Positions 14,213 through 22,009 of a stretch of DNA of 37,055 bases are shown here, one piece after another. Both the position numbers and the translations under genes were made by a program. Location of the stretch: contig JBGURM010000002.1 in the NCBI GenBank assembly GCA_045132035.1, positions 1 to 37,055 of the forward strand. The letters are read 5' to 3'. The DNA comes from UBA2450 sp045132035 (GTDB taxonomy: Bacteria; Bacillota_I; Bacilli_A; RFN20; CAG-826). A model generated the notes under the pieces. That model had not been told where the DNA came from, ran no database searches, and saw only the letters and a list, made by a program, of their open reading frames with translations. Numbering within the stretch: position 1 is the first letter of the stretch; every line of letters starts with the position of its first letter.

Positions 14213-14915
14213 AAAGTAACAAAATTGTAGAAGCGGCTATTGGACAGAAAACATTGTCTAAGCCGTTTTTTGTTGTTGCTTCAATTAAAGATAGGACGAT
14301 TGATATGACAAGTGATTCAACTAATACTTGATTAATTGGATAATCCATTGTCAACGCTAAAACTAATACAGTAATCAAAAAAGAAGAGACAAGCATCGCA
14401 AGCGTTCCTTCAATTGACTTGTTATTGTCAAAAAAGAATGTTTTGTATTTATTCTTTCCAATTTTGTGACCAATGATTGCGGCAGAAGCATCACCAACAC
14501 CCCACGCCATAATTGCTGCAATTGCTAAATACTTGTTATCATTTCCAAATCCACCAAAGAATAAAGCAACTAAGGCTGCCATTATGAGATAGTAGACATT
14601 TATCATCTTTAATATTTCATGATGACTCTTATCGACAAATAGCATCGTGTAGAGTTTAGTTCTCTCAAGTATCAGCAATGTTACATTAATTAAAAAAAGT
14701 ATCGTCAGGATGTCTAAAACTGATATCCACCAAGTTGAAGCAGGTAAAATAAAACACAAAATCGTGGAGACAGCGCAAATATGGAGCACCTTTCGATAAA
14801 CATAATCTTCTGGTTTTAAAACAAATCTAATAAATAAAACAATTAGTCCAGCGCAAAAGCAAGGAACAATGTACCAAAATAGAATTGAAAGATACTCAAA
14901 TAGAAGTGGATTCAT
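14202..14915 (-). CDS. Dolichol/phytol-kinase or CDP-diglyceride-synthase-like integral membrane protein
   Basis: 237 residues from the ATG at 14915 (MNPLLFEYL). An upstream in-frame TTG at 14951 is possible but lacks support. Seven or so hydrophobic helices. The C-terminal half has GDASAAIIGHKIGK followed by KSIEGT, the pattern shared by the CTP-dependent membrane kinases (dolichol kinase, phytol kinase VTE5) and phosphatidate cytidylyltransferases. Probably uses CTP to activate a polyprenol or lipid; the exact substrate cannot be read. A TATTAT box ends 9 nt before the ATG, so again a very short or absent leader. Confidence 0.7.
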   Translation of the reverse strand: MNPLLFEYLSILFWYIVPCFCAGLIVLFIRFVLKPEDYVYRKVLHICAVSTILCFILPASTWWISVLDILTILFLINVTLLILERTKLYTMLFVDKSHHEILKMINVYYLIMAALVALFFGGFGNDNKYLAIAAIMAWGVGDASAAIIGHKIGKNKYKTFFFDNNKSIEGTLAMLVSSFLITVLVLALTMDYPINQVLVESLVISIVLSLIEATTKNGLDNVFCPIAASTILLLFTL

Positions 14916-14924
14916 ATCGTTCAA

Positions 14925-14930
14925 ATAATA
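14925..14930 (-). promoter_or_regulatory. -10 box of the membrane cytidylyltransferase-like gene
   Basis: Minus-strand TATTAT ending 9 nt before the ATG at 14915. It supports this start over the TTG at 14951, which would lie upstream of the promoter. Confidence 0.35.
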
Positions 14931-14988
14931 TTCAAACACAAAAACAGTCAAATAAGTTACTTTTCTTTAATTTTATTCGACAAAGTCG

Positions 14989-14994
14989 TATAAT
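14989..14994 (+). promoter_or_regulatory. -10 box of the zinc-ribbon gene at 15019
   Basis: Perfect TATAAT, 24 nt before the ATG at 15019, with TAGGAGGACA in the leader. No clear -35. Confidence 0.55.
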
Positions 14995-15018
14995 ATTTGT
15001 ACTTAGGAGGACAATTGA

Positions 15019-15525
15019 ATGAAATGTCCACAATGTGGGAAAGAAGTCCCAGACAATACAAAATTCTGCCCTGAGTGCGGATTTAATTTTGCGAATATGC
15101 CAAAAGATAACATTAACGATCCAGCACATGAGGTAATTAATACATCAACAACAATCGGTTCTGCAGTTAGCGATTCATATCGTGATGATCCAAACTTCAA
15201 AAAGAAAGTTGGACTCATGAATATTTTAGGAGCGATTGGATTCGTCTTTTCTGGCTTAGGTGTTTTTGCTTCCTCAATGCTATCGTTCAATAAGGACAAT
15301 ATTGGGCCAAATGAAACTGCAATTTATGTCGTTCTTTTAGTTCTTGGAGTAGTGATTGGTTTAGGCATTGCTTTTATTGGTTTAGTACCAATGAGTAAGA
15401 AATATTTTCCAGACGGTAAAGCCAAAGGCTTTTTAGAAAATTTACCAGGCGTATTCTTAGGATTTATGATTTCTTTTGCCGCGGTCGCATTAGCGTTCCA
15501 AGGATTCATTTTAGTCATTAGATAA
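15019..15525 (+). CDS. Zinc-ribbon membrane protein with three helices
   Basis: 168 residues. N-terminal zinc ribbon C3-x2-C6 and C17-x2-C20 (CPQCG and CPECG), a polar linker to about residue 60, then three hydrophobic segments (about 66-88, 100-124, 143-166). Strong TAGGAGG site and own promoter and terminator, so a monocistronic unit. It resembles the protein at 11078 in design but not in the membrane part. Bacillota encode many such zinc-ribbon anchors of unknown role; I cannot assign a function. Confidence 0.75.
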   Translation: MKCPQCGKEVPDNTKFCPECGFNFANMPKDNINDPAHEVINTSTTIGSAVSDSYRDDPNFKKKVGLMNILGAIGFVFSGLGVFASSMLSFNKDNIGPNETAIYVVLLVLGVVIGLGIAFIGLVPMSKKYFPDGKAKGFLENLPGVFLGFMISFAAVALAFQGFILVIR

Positions 15526-15549
15526 TTTAATTAAAAAACCAAGATTTTT

Positions 15550-15575
15550 AGTGGGTTTATCGACCCACTTTTTTA
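15550..15575 (+). terminator. Intrinsic terminator after the 15019 gene
   Basis: AGTGGGT (15550-15556) pairs with ACCCACT (15563-15569), 6-nt loop, followed by six further T. It isolates the gene from the ribosomal operon. Confidence 0.9.
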
Positions 15576-15703
15576 ATGCCAAAAAATCAAAAAATTAAGG
15601 GTTAAAAACACTAAATGGAGTCAAAAAATTGAAAAAATTGAAAAAAATTTTGAGAGTAATTTTGTGTCCTTTTCTTCTCTTTAAAAAATATTTAAATAAA
15701 TTA

Positions 15704-15733
15704 TTGACATGTGTATACGCATAAGAGTATTCT
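15704..15733 (+). promoter_or_regulatory. Main promoter of the S10-spc-alpha operon
   Basis: Perfect TTGACA (15704-15709), 18-bp spacer, TATTCT (15728-15733), preceded by a long A/T-rich tract (15592-15700) that could act as an UP element. This tract holds no gene. It is the only convincing promoter seen for the 15-kb ribosomal unit. Confidence 0.7.
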
Positions 15734-15740
15734 TTGAATG

Positions 15741-15866
15741 TTGACTGCTCGCGATGATGTGCGAGGTTGCGGACACACCCACAGGCGTTGTCATGAAGGT
15801 ATGTTCGGTAATTCGCATTGAGTGAGATATGAGTCAAAGCCTGAAAGTGATATAGGAGGAAATTTC
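15741..15866 (+). ncRNA. Structured ribosomal-protein leader of the S10 operon
   Basis: About 125-nt leader before rpsJ. Hairpin CTCGC (15748-15752) with GCGAG (15761-15765). A second helix pairs GGACACACC (15771-15779) with GGTATGTTC (15798-15806), nine positions with one mismatch. The block GAGGTTGCGGACACACCC is strongly reminiscent of the leader found before rpsJ in many Bacillota, thought to mediate autogenous control by a ribosomal protein (L4 or S10 proposed). The ligand here is inference. Confidence 0.65.
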
Positions 15867-16178
15867 ATGGCAAAAACTACTAAGATTAGAGTTCGTCTTA
15901 AAGCCTATGATCATGTCAACCTTGATCAAAGCGCTGAGAGAATCGTTCAAGTAGCGAAGAACTCTGGGGCTACTGTTGTGGGCCCAATCCCATTACCAAC
16001 AGAAAAACAAGTATTCACGATTTTGAGAGCGGTTCACAAGTACAAAGATTCCCGTGAACAATTCGAAATCAGAACACACAAACGTATTATCGATATTACA
16101 AATCCAAAGAAGGAAACCCTCGATGCTCTTAAGAACCTCGACCTTCCATCAGGAGTAGATATCGAAATCAAACTTTAA
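15867..16178 (+). CDS. rpsJ: 30S ribosomal protein S10
   Basis: 103 residues, standard length. First gene of the ribosomal operon, in the 3' domain of the 30S head and the transcription antitermination partner NusE. Typical blocks are KIRVRLKAYDH at the N-terminus and VVGPIPLPT in the tRNA-adjacent loop. The ATG at 15867 follows ATAGGAGG; an in-frame ATG at 15822 lies inside the structured leader and is rejected. Confidence 0.97.
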   Translation: MAKTTKIRVRLKAYDHVNLDQSAERIVQVAKNSGATVVGPIPLPTEKQVFTILRAVHKYKDSREQFEIRTHKRIIDITNPKKETLDALKNLDLPSGVDIEIKL

Positions 16179-16192
16179 GGAGGTAAGACAAA

Positions 16193-16915
16193 ATGAAAGC
16201 AATTTTAGGTCGTAAAATGGGCATGACTTCTGTCTTCGCTGAAGATGGTACCCTCTACCCAGTGACAGTCGTTGAAGTCTTACCAAACGTTGTTACACAA
16301 GTCAAAACCCTTGAAAAAGATGGTTATGTCGCAGTTCAAGTTGGCTACGAAGAAAAGAAAGAATCTCGTGCTAACAAAGCTGAAAAAGGTATTGCTAAGA
16401 AAGCAAATACCGTTCCACATTATGTCTCTAAAGAATTAAGAGGCGATGAAATGGGTGCTTACCAATTAGGCGATACAATCAAAGCTGACTTATTCAAAGA
16501 TGGTGACATCGTTGACGTCATCGGAACAAGCAAGGGTCATGGTTATTCTGGAACAATCAAGAGATGGCATATGCACATCGGTCCAAAAGGACATGGTTCA
16601 GGATATCACAGAGGACAAGGTTCCTTCGCTAACAATGGTCGTTACAACCACGGTGTTATGCCAGGAAAACACATGTCCGGACATCACGGTAACAAATCTG
16701 CAACTTTATTAAACTTATTAGTTGTTAAGGTCGATGCAGAAAAAGGTTACATCTTAATTAAAGGTGGATTACCAGGTGCAAGAAAGAGCATCGTTACAAT
16801 CCGTTCCGCAGTTAAGACAGTCAAAAACAAAGAAAGTGTTAAACCTTTAATTAATAGAGCACCAGCTCCAGTAGTTGAAGAAACACCAGCCGCCGATGAA
16901 GGCAAGGCTGAATAA
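16193..16915 (+). CDS. rplC: 50S ribosomal protein L3 with C-terminal extension
   Basis: 240 residues against about 209 usually. Binds 23S rRNA early in assembly and sends a loop toward the peptidyl-transferase centre. Recognisable blocks are GRKMGMTSVF at the start and GPKGHGSGYHRGQGS. The tip loop reads NNGRYNHGVMPGKHM-SGHHGN, which departs from the usual VFxGKxMxGxMGN pattern. The last 30 or so residues (APAPVVEETPAADEGKAE) are an acidic Pro/Ala-rich tail not found in standard L3. Begins 14 nt after rpsJ with AAGGAGG. Confidence 0.95.
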   Translation: MKAILGRKMGMTSVFAEDGTLYPVTVVEVLPNVVTQVKTLEKDGYVAVQVGYEEKKESRANKAEKGIAKKANTVPHYVSKELRGDEMGAYQLGDTIKADLFKDGDIVDVIGTSKGHGYSGTIKRWHMHIGPKGHGSGYHRGQGSFANNGRYNHGVMPGKHMSGHHGNKSATLLNLLVVKVDAEKGYILIKGGLPGARKSIVTIRSAVKTVKNKESVKPLINRAPAPVVEETPAADEGKAE

Positions 16916-16937
16916 GGACGAAAGGAGATAGAAAGTA

Positions 16938-17576
16938 ATGGCAGAAAAGAAATCCGTCAGCGTTAAAGTTCTTAACATGGCTGGCGCAGAAGTCAAAACA
17001 ATCAACCTTGCTGCTTCTGTCTTCGCCGTTGAACCACACAAACAAGCAATGTTCAACGCCGTCCAAGTAGAACAAGCAAATTCACGTCAAGCCACAGCGA
17101 AAACTAAGGTAAGACATGAAGTCTCTGGTGGAGGCAAAAAACCATGGAGACAAAAGGGAACAGGTAGAGCCCGTGCAGGTAGCTCTAGATCACCAGTGTG
17201 GGTTGGTGGTGGAACAGTCTTCGGACCAGTTGGCAACCAAAACTTCACAATTTCCCAAAACAAGAAAGAACATCAATTAGCCTTAAGAAGTGCATTATCT
17301 CTTAAGACCCCAGCTGACTTAGTGGTCGTTGATGAAATCAAGTTTGCTGATAAGAAAACAAAAGAATTCGTCAAAATGTTAAAAGCTCTCAAGTCAGAAG
17401 TTAAGACCTTAGTTGTCGTAACTGAAATTGATGAAAATTTATTCGCAAGCGTCCGTAACGTCGCTTACGCAAAAGTGGTCACAACCGACAACCTCTCCGT
17501 TTATGATTTATTAAACGCTGACAAATTAGTCGCAAGTGAATCCGCTATCAAAGTAGTTGAGGAGGCATTGAAGTAA
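16938..17576 (+). CDS. rplD: 50S ribosomal protein L4
   Basis: 212 residues, near standard. Lines the polypeptide exit tunnel through its central loop (KKPWRQKGTGRARAGSSRSP) and in many bacteria represses its own operon through the leader RNA, so the structured leader upstream is a possible target. AAGGAGA site; stops 1 nt before rplW starts. Confidence 0.95.
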   Translation: MAEKKSVSVKVLNMAGAEVKTINLAASVFAVEPHKQAMFNAVQVEQANSRQATAKTKVRHEVSGGGKKPWRQKGTGRARAGSSRSPVWVGGGTVFGPVGNQNFTISQNKKEHQLALRSALSLKTPADLVVVDEIKFADKKTKEFVKMLKALKSEVKTLVVVTEIDENLFASVRNVAYAKVVTTDNLSVYDLLNADKLVASESAIKVVEEALK

Positions 17577-17577
17577 T

Positions 17578-17928
17578 ATGGCAGCCAAGAAAAAAGTTGA
17601 AGCGGCACCAGCAAAAAAAGCAGGCTTCCCAAAGGCAACTGAAAAAGACTTCTCCGTTATCATCAAACCAGTCATCACTGAAAAGAGTATGGCTAAGATG
17701 CAAAACGAAAACAAAGTCACAGTTAGAGTTGCGCCAACAAGTAACAGAACTGAAGTCAAACTTGCATTTGAAAGAATCTTCCAAGTCAAAGTTGTTGATG
17801 TCAGAATCGTGAACGTTCACGCAAAAGCAACAACCAGAGGAACTCGCTATCAAGGCAGTATCCAAGGTTACAAAAAAGCGATTGTCACCATTGCTGAAGG
17901 TGAAGCAATCGATTTATTCAGAGAATAA
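17578..17928 (+). CDS. rplW: 50S ribosomal protein L23 with basic N-terminal extension
   Basis: 116 residues against 95-100. L23 sits at the tunnel exit and docks trigger factor, SRP and SecYEG. The core starts at about residue 26 (SVIIKPVITEKS). The preceding 25 residues are Ala/Lys-rich (MAAKKKVEAAPAKKAGFPK), an extra basic tail at the exit site. GAGG lies in the end of rplD; the two genes are 1 nt apart. Confidence 0.95.
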   Translation: MAAKKKVEAAPAKKAGFPKATEKDFSVIIKPVITEKSMAKMQNENKVTVRVAPTSNRTEVKLAFERIFQVKVVDVRIVNVHAKATTRGTRYQGSIQGYKKAIVTIAEGEAIDLFRE

Positions 17929-17964
17929 TTAGTTCGTATTCTCAAAATATAGGAGGAAAAAGTA

Positions 17965-18798
17965 ATGTCAATTAGAACTTACAAGCCTACTTCACCAAGT
18001 AGACGAAACATGACAAACTCGACATTCGAAGAAATTACAACTAGCACTCCTGAAAAAAGTTTATTAGTCACTTTATCTAAGAGTGGCGGAAGAAATAACC
18101 AAGGTGTTATCACTTGCCGTCACATTGGTGGAGGTCACAAAAGAAAATACCGTTTAGTTGACTTCAAACGTAATAAGGACAATATCCCTGCTGTTGTAAA
18201 GACTGTTGAGTACGATCCAAACCGTAACGCTAACATTTGCTTAGTCGCTTACTTAGATGGTGAAAAGAGATACATTCTCGCACCAAAAGATCTCAAAGTC
18301 GGGGATAAAATCATATCAGGCGTCGCCTGCGATATTAAAGTAGGAAACGCGATGTGCCTCAAGAGTATTCCTGAAGGTACATTCGTCCACAACGTGGAAT
18401 TAGTTCCAGGTAAAGGTGGACAAATGTGTAGAGCAGCTGGTGCTGCCGCACAAGTCCTTGGTAGCGAAGGTAAATACGTTATGCTTCGTTTAGCAAGTGG
18501 CGAAATGAGAAAAGTTCTCGCTGAATGCCGTGCCACAATTGGTACCGTTGGTAATGAAGATTGGAACTTACTCAACTTCGGTAAAGCTGGTAAAACCCGT
18601 TGGTACGGTGTTAGACCAACAGTCCGTGGTTCAGTTATGAACCCAAATGACCACCCACATGGTGGTGGTGAAGGCAAATGTCCAGTTGGACGTGATGCAC
18701 CAAGAACTCCTTGGGGTAAACGTGCTCTTGGCGTTAAGACCAGAAATAACAAGAAAAAGTCTACAAAATTAATCGTCCGTAGACGTAACGCGAAATAG
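17965..18798 (+). CDS. rplB: 50S ribosomal protein L2
   Basis: 277 residues, standard. Essential for subunit association and peptidyl-transferase function. Typical GRNNQGVITCRHIGGGHKR near the N-terminus and the conserved C-terminal MNPNDHPHGGGEG with the functionally important His. TAGGAGG site. The 36-nt gap from rplW is among the largest in the operon but holds no hairpin. Confidence 0.97.
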   Translation: MSIRTYKPTSPSRRNMTNSTFEEITTSTPEKSLLVTLSKSGGRNNQGVITCRHIGGGHKRKYRLVDFKRNKDNIPAVVKTVEYDPNRNANICLVAYLDGEKRYILAPKDLKVGDKIISGVACDIKVGNAMCLKSIPEGTFVHNVELVPGKGGQMCRAAGAAAQVLGSEGKYVMLRLASGEMRKVLAECRATIGTVGNEDWNLLNFGKAGKTRWYGVRPTVRGSVMNPNDHPHGGGEGKCPVGRDAPRTPWGKRALGVKTRNNKKKSTKLIVRRRNAK

Positions 18799-18811
18799 GA
18801 GGTAGCGAATA

Positions 18812-19105
18812 ATGGCAAGAAGTTTGAAAAAAGGCGCATTCGTTGATGACCATTTAATGAAAAAAGTCGAAGCTTTAAACGCTTCTGGCAAAAAAGAAGT
18901 CATTAAGACTTGGTCACGCCGTTCTACAATTTATCCATCTTTCGTTGGCCACACCTTCGCGGTCTATAACGGAAGAGAACATATCTCAGTCTATGTCACT
19001 GATGATATGGTCGGACATAAGCTCGGTGAATTCTCTCCAACAAGAAAATACACCGGACATACAGGCCACACTGCTGAAGATAAAGCAGCTGCGGCAGGAA
19101 AATAA
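18812..19105 (+). CDS. rpsS: 30S ribosomal protein S19
   Basis: 97 residues. Head of the 30S subunit, near S13 and the A-site tRNA. Classic start MARSLKKGAFVDDHLMKKV, the TWSRRSTI block and the GHKLGEFSPTRKYTGH motif. TAGGAGG site 14 nt after rplB. Confidence 0.97.
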   Translation: MARSLKKGAFVDDHLMKKVEALNASGKKEVIKTWSRRSTIYPSFVGHTFAVYNGREHISVYVTDDMVGHKLGEFSPTRKYTGHTGHTAEDKAAAAGK

Positions 19106-19121
19106 TTAGGAGGTAAAGCAA

Positions 19122-19595
19122 ATGGCAGAAGCAAAGAAAACTGCAGCTAAGAAAAAAGCTGAAACAGCTGTTGAAGAAAAACCAGTTGAAGAAACTCCTA
19201 AAAAGGCCGCTAAAGCTAAGAAAGCTGATAAACCAGCCGAAAAGCCAGCAAAGCCAACCCCAACAGAAGCTAGAGCAATCGCCTACAACGTTCGCGTTAC
19301 TCCTAGAAAAGTTAGACTTGTCATTGATCAAGTCAGGGGCAAAGATGTCAAAGTCGCATTAGGTTTATTAAAGAATATTAATCGCGCGGCGAGCGAACCA
19401 GTTACAAAAGTAATCAAGTCCGCAGCTGCTAACGCCATCAACAACTTCGGTTTTGATGAAGATAGATTATATGTCGCAGAAATCTATGCTAACGACGGCA
19501 TTAAAATGAGAAGATACTTACCAAGAGCGAAAGGTTCCGCTTCTGGTTTAGTGAAAAGAAACAGCCACATCACAGTTGTGGTCAAAATGAGATAA
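19122..19595 (+). CDS. rplV: 50S ribosomal protein L22 with low-complexity N-terminal extension
   Basis: 157 residues against about 110-115. The core (from about residue 47, TEARAIAYNVRVTPRKVRLV) carries the beta-hairpin that reaches the exit tunnel. The first 45 residues are an Ala/Lys/Glu/Pro repeat region (AKKTAAKKKAE, EKPVEETPKKAAKAKKA). The globular part of L22 lies on the ribosome surface near the tunnel exit, so the tail likely projects there. The start is secure: TTAGGAGG is 8 nt upstream. Confidence 0.95.
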   Translation: MAEAKKTAAKKKAETAVEEKPVEETPKKAAKAKKADKPAEKPAKPTPTEARAIAYNVRVTPRKVRLVIDQVRGKDVKVALGLLKNINRAASEPVTKVIKSAAANAINNFGFDEDRLYVAEIYANDGIKMRRYLPRAKGSASGLVKRNSHITVVVKMR

Positions 19596-19608
19596 GGAGA
19601 TAGATACA

Positions 19609-20280
19609 ATGGGTCACAAGGTTAATCCAGTAGGAATGCGTGTCGGTGTCAACAGAGATTGGAATTCTCGTTGGTACGCATCAGACAAAGAATTCCCTGT
19701 TTACTTAAACGAAGACATCAAAATTCGTAAATATCTCGAAGGTTCATTAAAAGAAGCATTATTATCTCACGTCGAAATCGAGAGAACCAAGAGCGATAAA
19801 GGCAACACAATCGTTGTTAAAGTGTTTGTTGCTAGACCAGGCGTCGTCATTGGCACTGATGGAAAAAACATCCTCGCTGTCAAAGAAGCCTTAGTCAAAT
19901 TAACAGGCAATAGCAGCTTAAGAGTTGACGTCGTTGAAGTTAAGAATCCAGATTTAGATGCTAACATCGTCGCACTTTCAATCGCTAAACAACTCGAAGA
20001 AAGAGCAAGCTTCAGAACCGTTCAAAAGAAAGCAATTCAAAGAGTCAGAAAAGCAGGCGCTAAAGGATGCCGTACCGTTGTCGGTGGACGTCTTGGCGGT
20101 GCTGATATCGCTAGAGCTGAAGGCTATAAAGAAGGTATCATTCCTCTTCATACCTTACGTAGCGACATTGACTATGCTCATGCCGAAGCTGCCACTCAAT
20201 ATGGTCGCTTAGGTGTCAAGGTTTGGATCTGTCGTGGAGAAATCCGCCCAGAACTCGCCAAAAAAGAGAAAGGAGAATAG
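19609..20280 (+). CDS. rpsC: 30S ribosomal protein S3
   Basis: 223 residues, standard. Part of the mRNA entry-channel helicase ring. Starts MGHKVNPVGMRVGVNRDW; KH domain motif GVVIGTDGKNI; C-terminal GGADIARAEGYKEG and VKVWICRGE. AAGGAGA site. Confidence 0.97.
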   Translation: MGHKVNPVGMRVGVNRDWNSRWYASDKEFPVYLNEDIKIRKYLEGSLKEALLSHVEIERTKSDKGNTIVVKVFVARPGVVIGTDGKNILAVKEALVKLTGNSSLRVDVVEVKNPDLDANIVALSIAKQLEERASFRTVQKKAIQRVRKAGAKGCRTVVGGRLGGADIARAEGYKEGIIPLHTLRSDIDYAHAEAATQYGRLGVKVWICRGEIRPELAKKEKGE

Positions 20281-20283
20281 GCC

Positions 20284-20694
20284 ATGTTACAACCAAAACG
20301 TGTTAAATATCGCCGTCCACATATCTTAAGATATGAAGGACATTCCAAAGGCGGAACAGAAATTAGCTTTGGTGAATTTGGCTTACAAGCTCTTGAAGGT
20401 GCTTGGGTTACAACCAGACAAATCGAAGCCGCTCGTATCGTTTTAGCAAGATACACAAAACGTGGAGGACAAATTTGGATTAGAATTTTCCCTCACTTAG
20501 CAAAAACAAAGAAACCTGCTGAAGTCCGTATGGGTTCCGGAAAAGGCTCACCAGAGGATTGGGTAGCAGTCGTTCAAAAAGGTAGAGTTATGTTTGAAAT
20601 CGGAGGCGTCGCTCCTGAAGTTGCTCGTGAAGCTCTCAGACTTGCCGCTTATAAACTCCCAATCAAATGTAAAGTTATCGGAAAAGGAGAGTAA
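20284..20694 (+). CDS. rplP: 50S ribosomal protein L16
   Basis: 136 residues, standard. Helps place A-site tRNA. Typical MLQPKRVKYRR start and RMGSGKGSPEDWVAVV motif. 3 nt after rpsC, with the AAAGGAG site in the rpsC 3' end. Confidence 0.97.
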   Translation: MLQPKRVKYRRPHILRYEGHSKGGTEISFGEFGLQALEGAWVTTRQIEAARIVLARYTKRGGQIWIRIFPHLAKTKKPAEVRMGSGKGSPEDWVAVVQKGRVMFEIGGVAPEVAREALRLAAYKLPIKCKVIGKGE

Positions 20695-20699
20695 GAGCT

Positions 20700-20897
20700 A
20701 TGAAAATTAGTGAAGTCCGTGAAATGTCTACAAGCGAGCTTAAAGAAAAGCTCTACTCGCTTAAAGAACAACTCTTCGAATTAAGACGTAAGAAAAGCGT
20801 TGGTACCCTTGAAAGAGGAGAAGACGTTATCACCGTCAGAAGAGATATCGCTCGCGTCAATATGGTGTTACGCGAAAGAGAATTAGAAAGTAAATAA
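20700..20897 (+). CDS. rpmC: 50S ribosomal protein L29
   Basis: 65 residues, standard. Two-helix protein at the tunnel exit beside L23. Typical EMSTSELKEKLYSLKEQLFELR. Starts 5 nt after rplP; AAGGAG present in the rplP end. Confidence 0.96.
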   Translation: MKISEVREMSTSELKEKLYSLKEQLFELRRKKSVGTLERGEDVITVRRDIARVNMVLRERELESK

Positions 20898-20908
20898 GGA
20901 GAACGAAA

Positions 20909-21295
20909 ATGGAAGAAAGACACTTAAGACGTTCCATTCAAGGTGTGGTTGTTAGTGATAAGAACGACAAGACCATTGTTGTCCTTGTTGAAACTCACAA
21001 AAAACACACCAAATATGGTAAACGCGTTAAATATAGAAAGAAGTATTACGCGCACGATGAAAACAACGAAGCAAAAGTTGGCGATACAGTGACCATTATG
21101 GAAACTCGTAAATTAAGCGCCACCAAGAGATTCAGACTTGTTAGCATCGACAAAACTGCTGAATTAAGTGTTAAAGAAGCAGAGAAAGAATTAAAAGAAG
21201 AAGTCTTAAACGCAGCTGCCGCAGAAGTCGAAGAGAAACCTGAGACAGAGAAAGAAGTAGCTGAAGAAGTTAAAGATAATAAGGAGGCCGAATAA
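20909..21295 (+). CDS. rpsQ: 30S ribosomal protein S17 with acidic C-terminal extension
   Basis: 128 residues against about 85. The first 84 or so form normal S17 (RRSIQGVVVSDKNDKTIVV; YRKKYYAHDE; GDTVTIMETRKLSATKRFRLV), an early binder of 16S rRNA. Residues 85-128 are a Glu/Ala/Val/Lys-rich predicted helix and tail (KEAEKELKEEVLNAAAAE, then VEEKPETEKEVAEEV). AAGGAG site; 2 nt before rplN. Confidence 0.95.
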   Translation: MEERHLRRSIQGVVVSDKNDKTIVVLVETHKKHTKYGKRVKYRKKYYAHDENNEAKVGDTVTIMETRKLSATKRFRLVSIDKTAELSVKEAEKELKEEVLNAAAAEVEEKPETEKEVAEEVKDNKEAE

Positions 21296-21297
21296 TT

Positions 21298-21675
21298 ATG
21301 ATCCAAAAGGAAACTAATCTTGTCGTCGCAGATAATAGTGGCGCTCGTAAAGTTCGCGCTTTCACCCTCTACGGAGGAAGTAAAAGAAAAACATCAAGTA
21401 TCGGTGACATCATCAAATGTTCTGTCAAAGAAGCCATTCCTAACGGAAAAGTTAAGAAAGGTGACGTTGTCAGATGTGTCATCGTTAGATGTAAAAAACC
21501 AATTCAAAGAGCAGATGGCAGCACAATCGCCTTCGATGACAACGCAGTTGTTATCATTAATGACGACAATGCTCCAATCGGAACACGTGTCTTCGGACCT
21601 GTCGCTCGTGAATTAAGAGATACTGGAATTGATGGATTCATGAAAATTGTTTCCTTAGCTCCAGAAGTGTTATAA
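21298..21675 (+). CDS. rplN: 50S ribosomal protein L14
   Basis: 125 residues, standard to slightly long. Intersubunit bridge protein. Starts MIQKETNLVVADNSGARKV; the C-terminal half has GTRVFGPVARELRD. AAGGAGG lies in the rpsQ 3' end. Confidence 0.97.
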   Translation: MIQKETNLVVADNSGARKVRAFTLYGGSKRKTSSIGDIIKCSVKEAIPNGKVKKGDVVRCVIVRCKKPIQRADGSTIAFDDNAVVIINDDNAPIGTRVFGPVARELRDTGIDGFMKIVSLAPEVL

Positions 21676-21689
21676 GGAGGACATCATCA

Positions 21690-21995
21690 ATGAACTTATT
21701 AAAAGGTGATAAAGTCATTGTCATTGCCGGTAAAGACAAGGGCAAGACTGGAACAATCCAAAAAGTTGATCCAAAAGCCAATCGTGTTGTTGTCGAAGGT
21801 GTCAATCTCCGCAAGAAACACAAAAAACCAACCCAAGCTAACCCAGAAGGAACCATCATTGAGATCTACGCTCCAATCGATGCCTCTAACGTTATGCTTG
21901 TTGATCCAAAAACCAAAAAACCAACAAGAGTTGGTCATAAAGTGGTTAAAGGAAAGAAAGTCAGAGTCGCTCTTAAGAGTGGCACTGAGTTATAA
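21690..21995 (+). CDS. rplX: 50S ribosomal protein L24
   Basis: 101 residues, standard. Assembly initiator protein with a KOW motif (KGDKVIVIAGKDKGKTGTI) and the NLRKKHKKPTQANPEGTI block. TAAGGAGG site, 14 nt after rplN. Confidence 0.97.
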   Translation: MNLLKGDKVIVIAGKDKGKTGTIQKVDPKANRVVVEGVNLRKKHKKPTQANPEGTIIEIYAPIDASNVMLVDPKTKKPTRVGHKVVKGKKVRVALKSGTEL

Positions 21996-22009
21996 GGAGG
22001 AAAACAGAG

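Noticed and set aside
18249..18839. 196-codon open frame on the minus strand across rplB
   Set aside because: It is antisense to an intact, highly conserved L2 gene, has no ribosome-binding site and shows no recognisable protein features.
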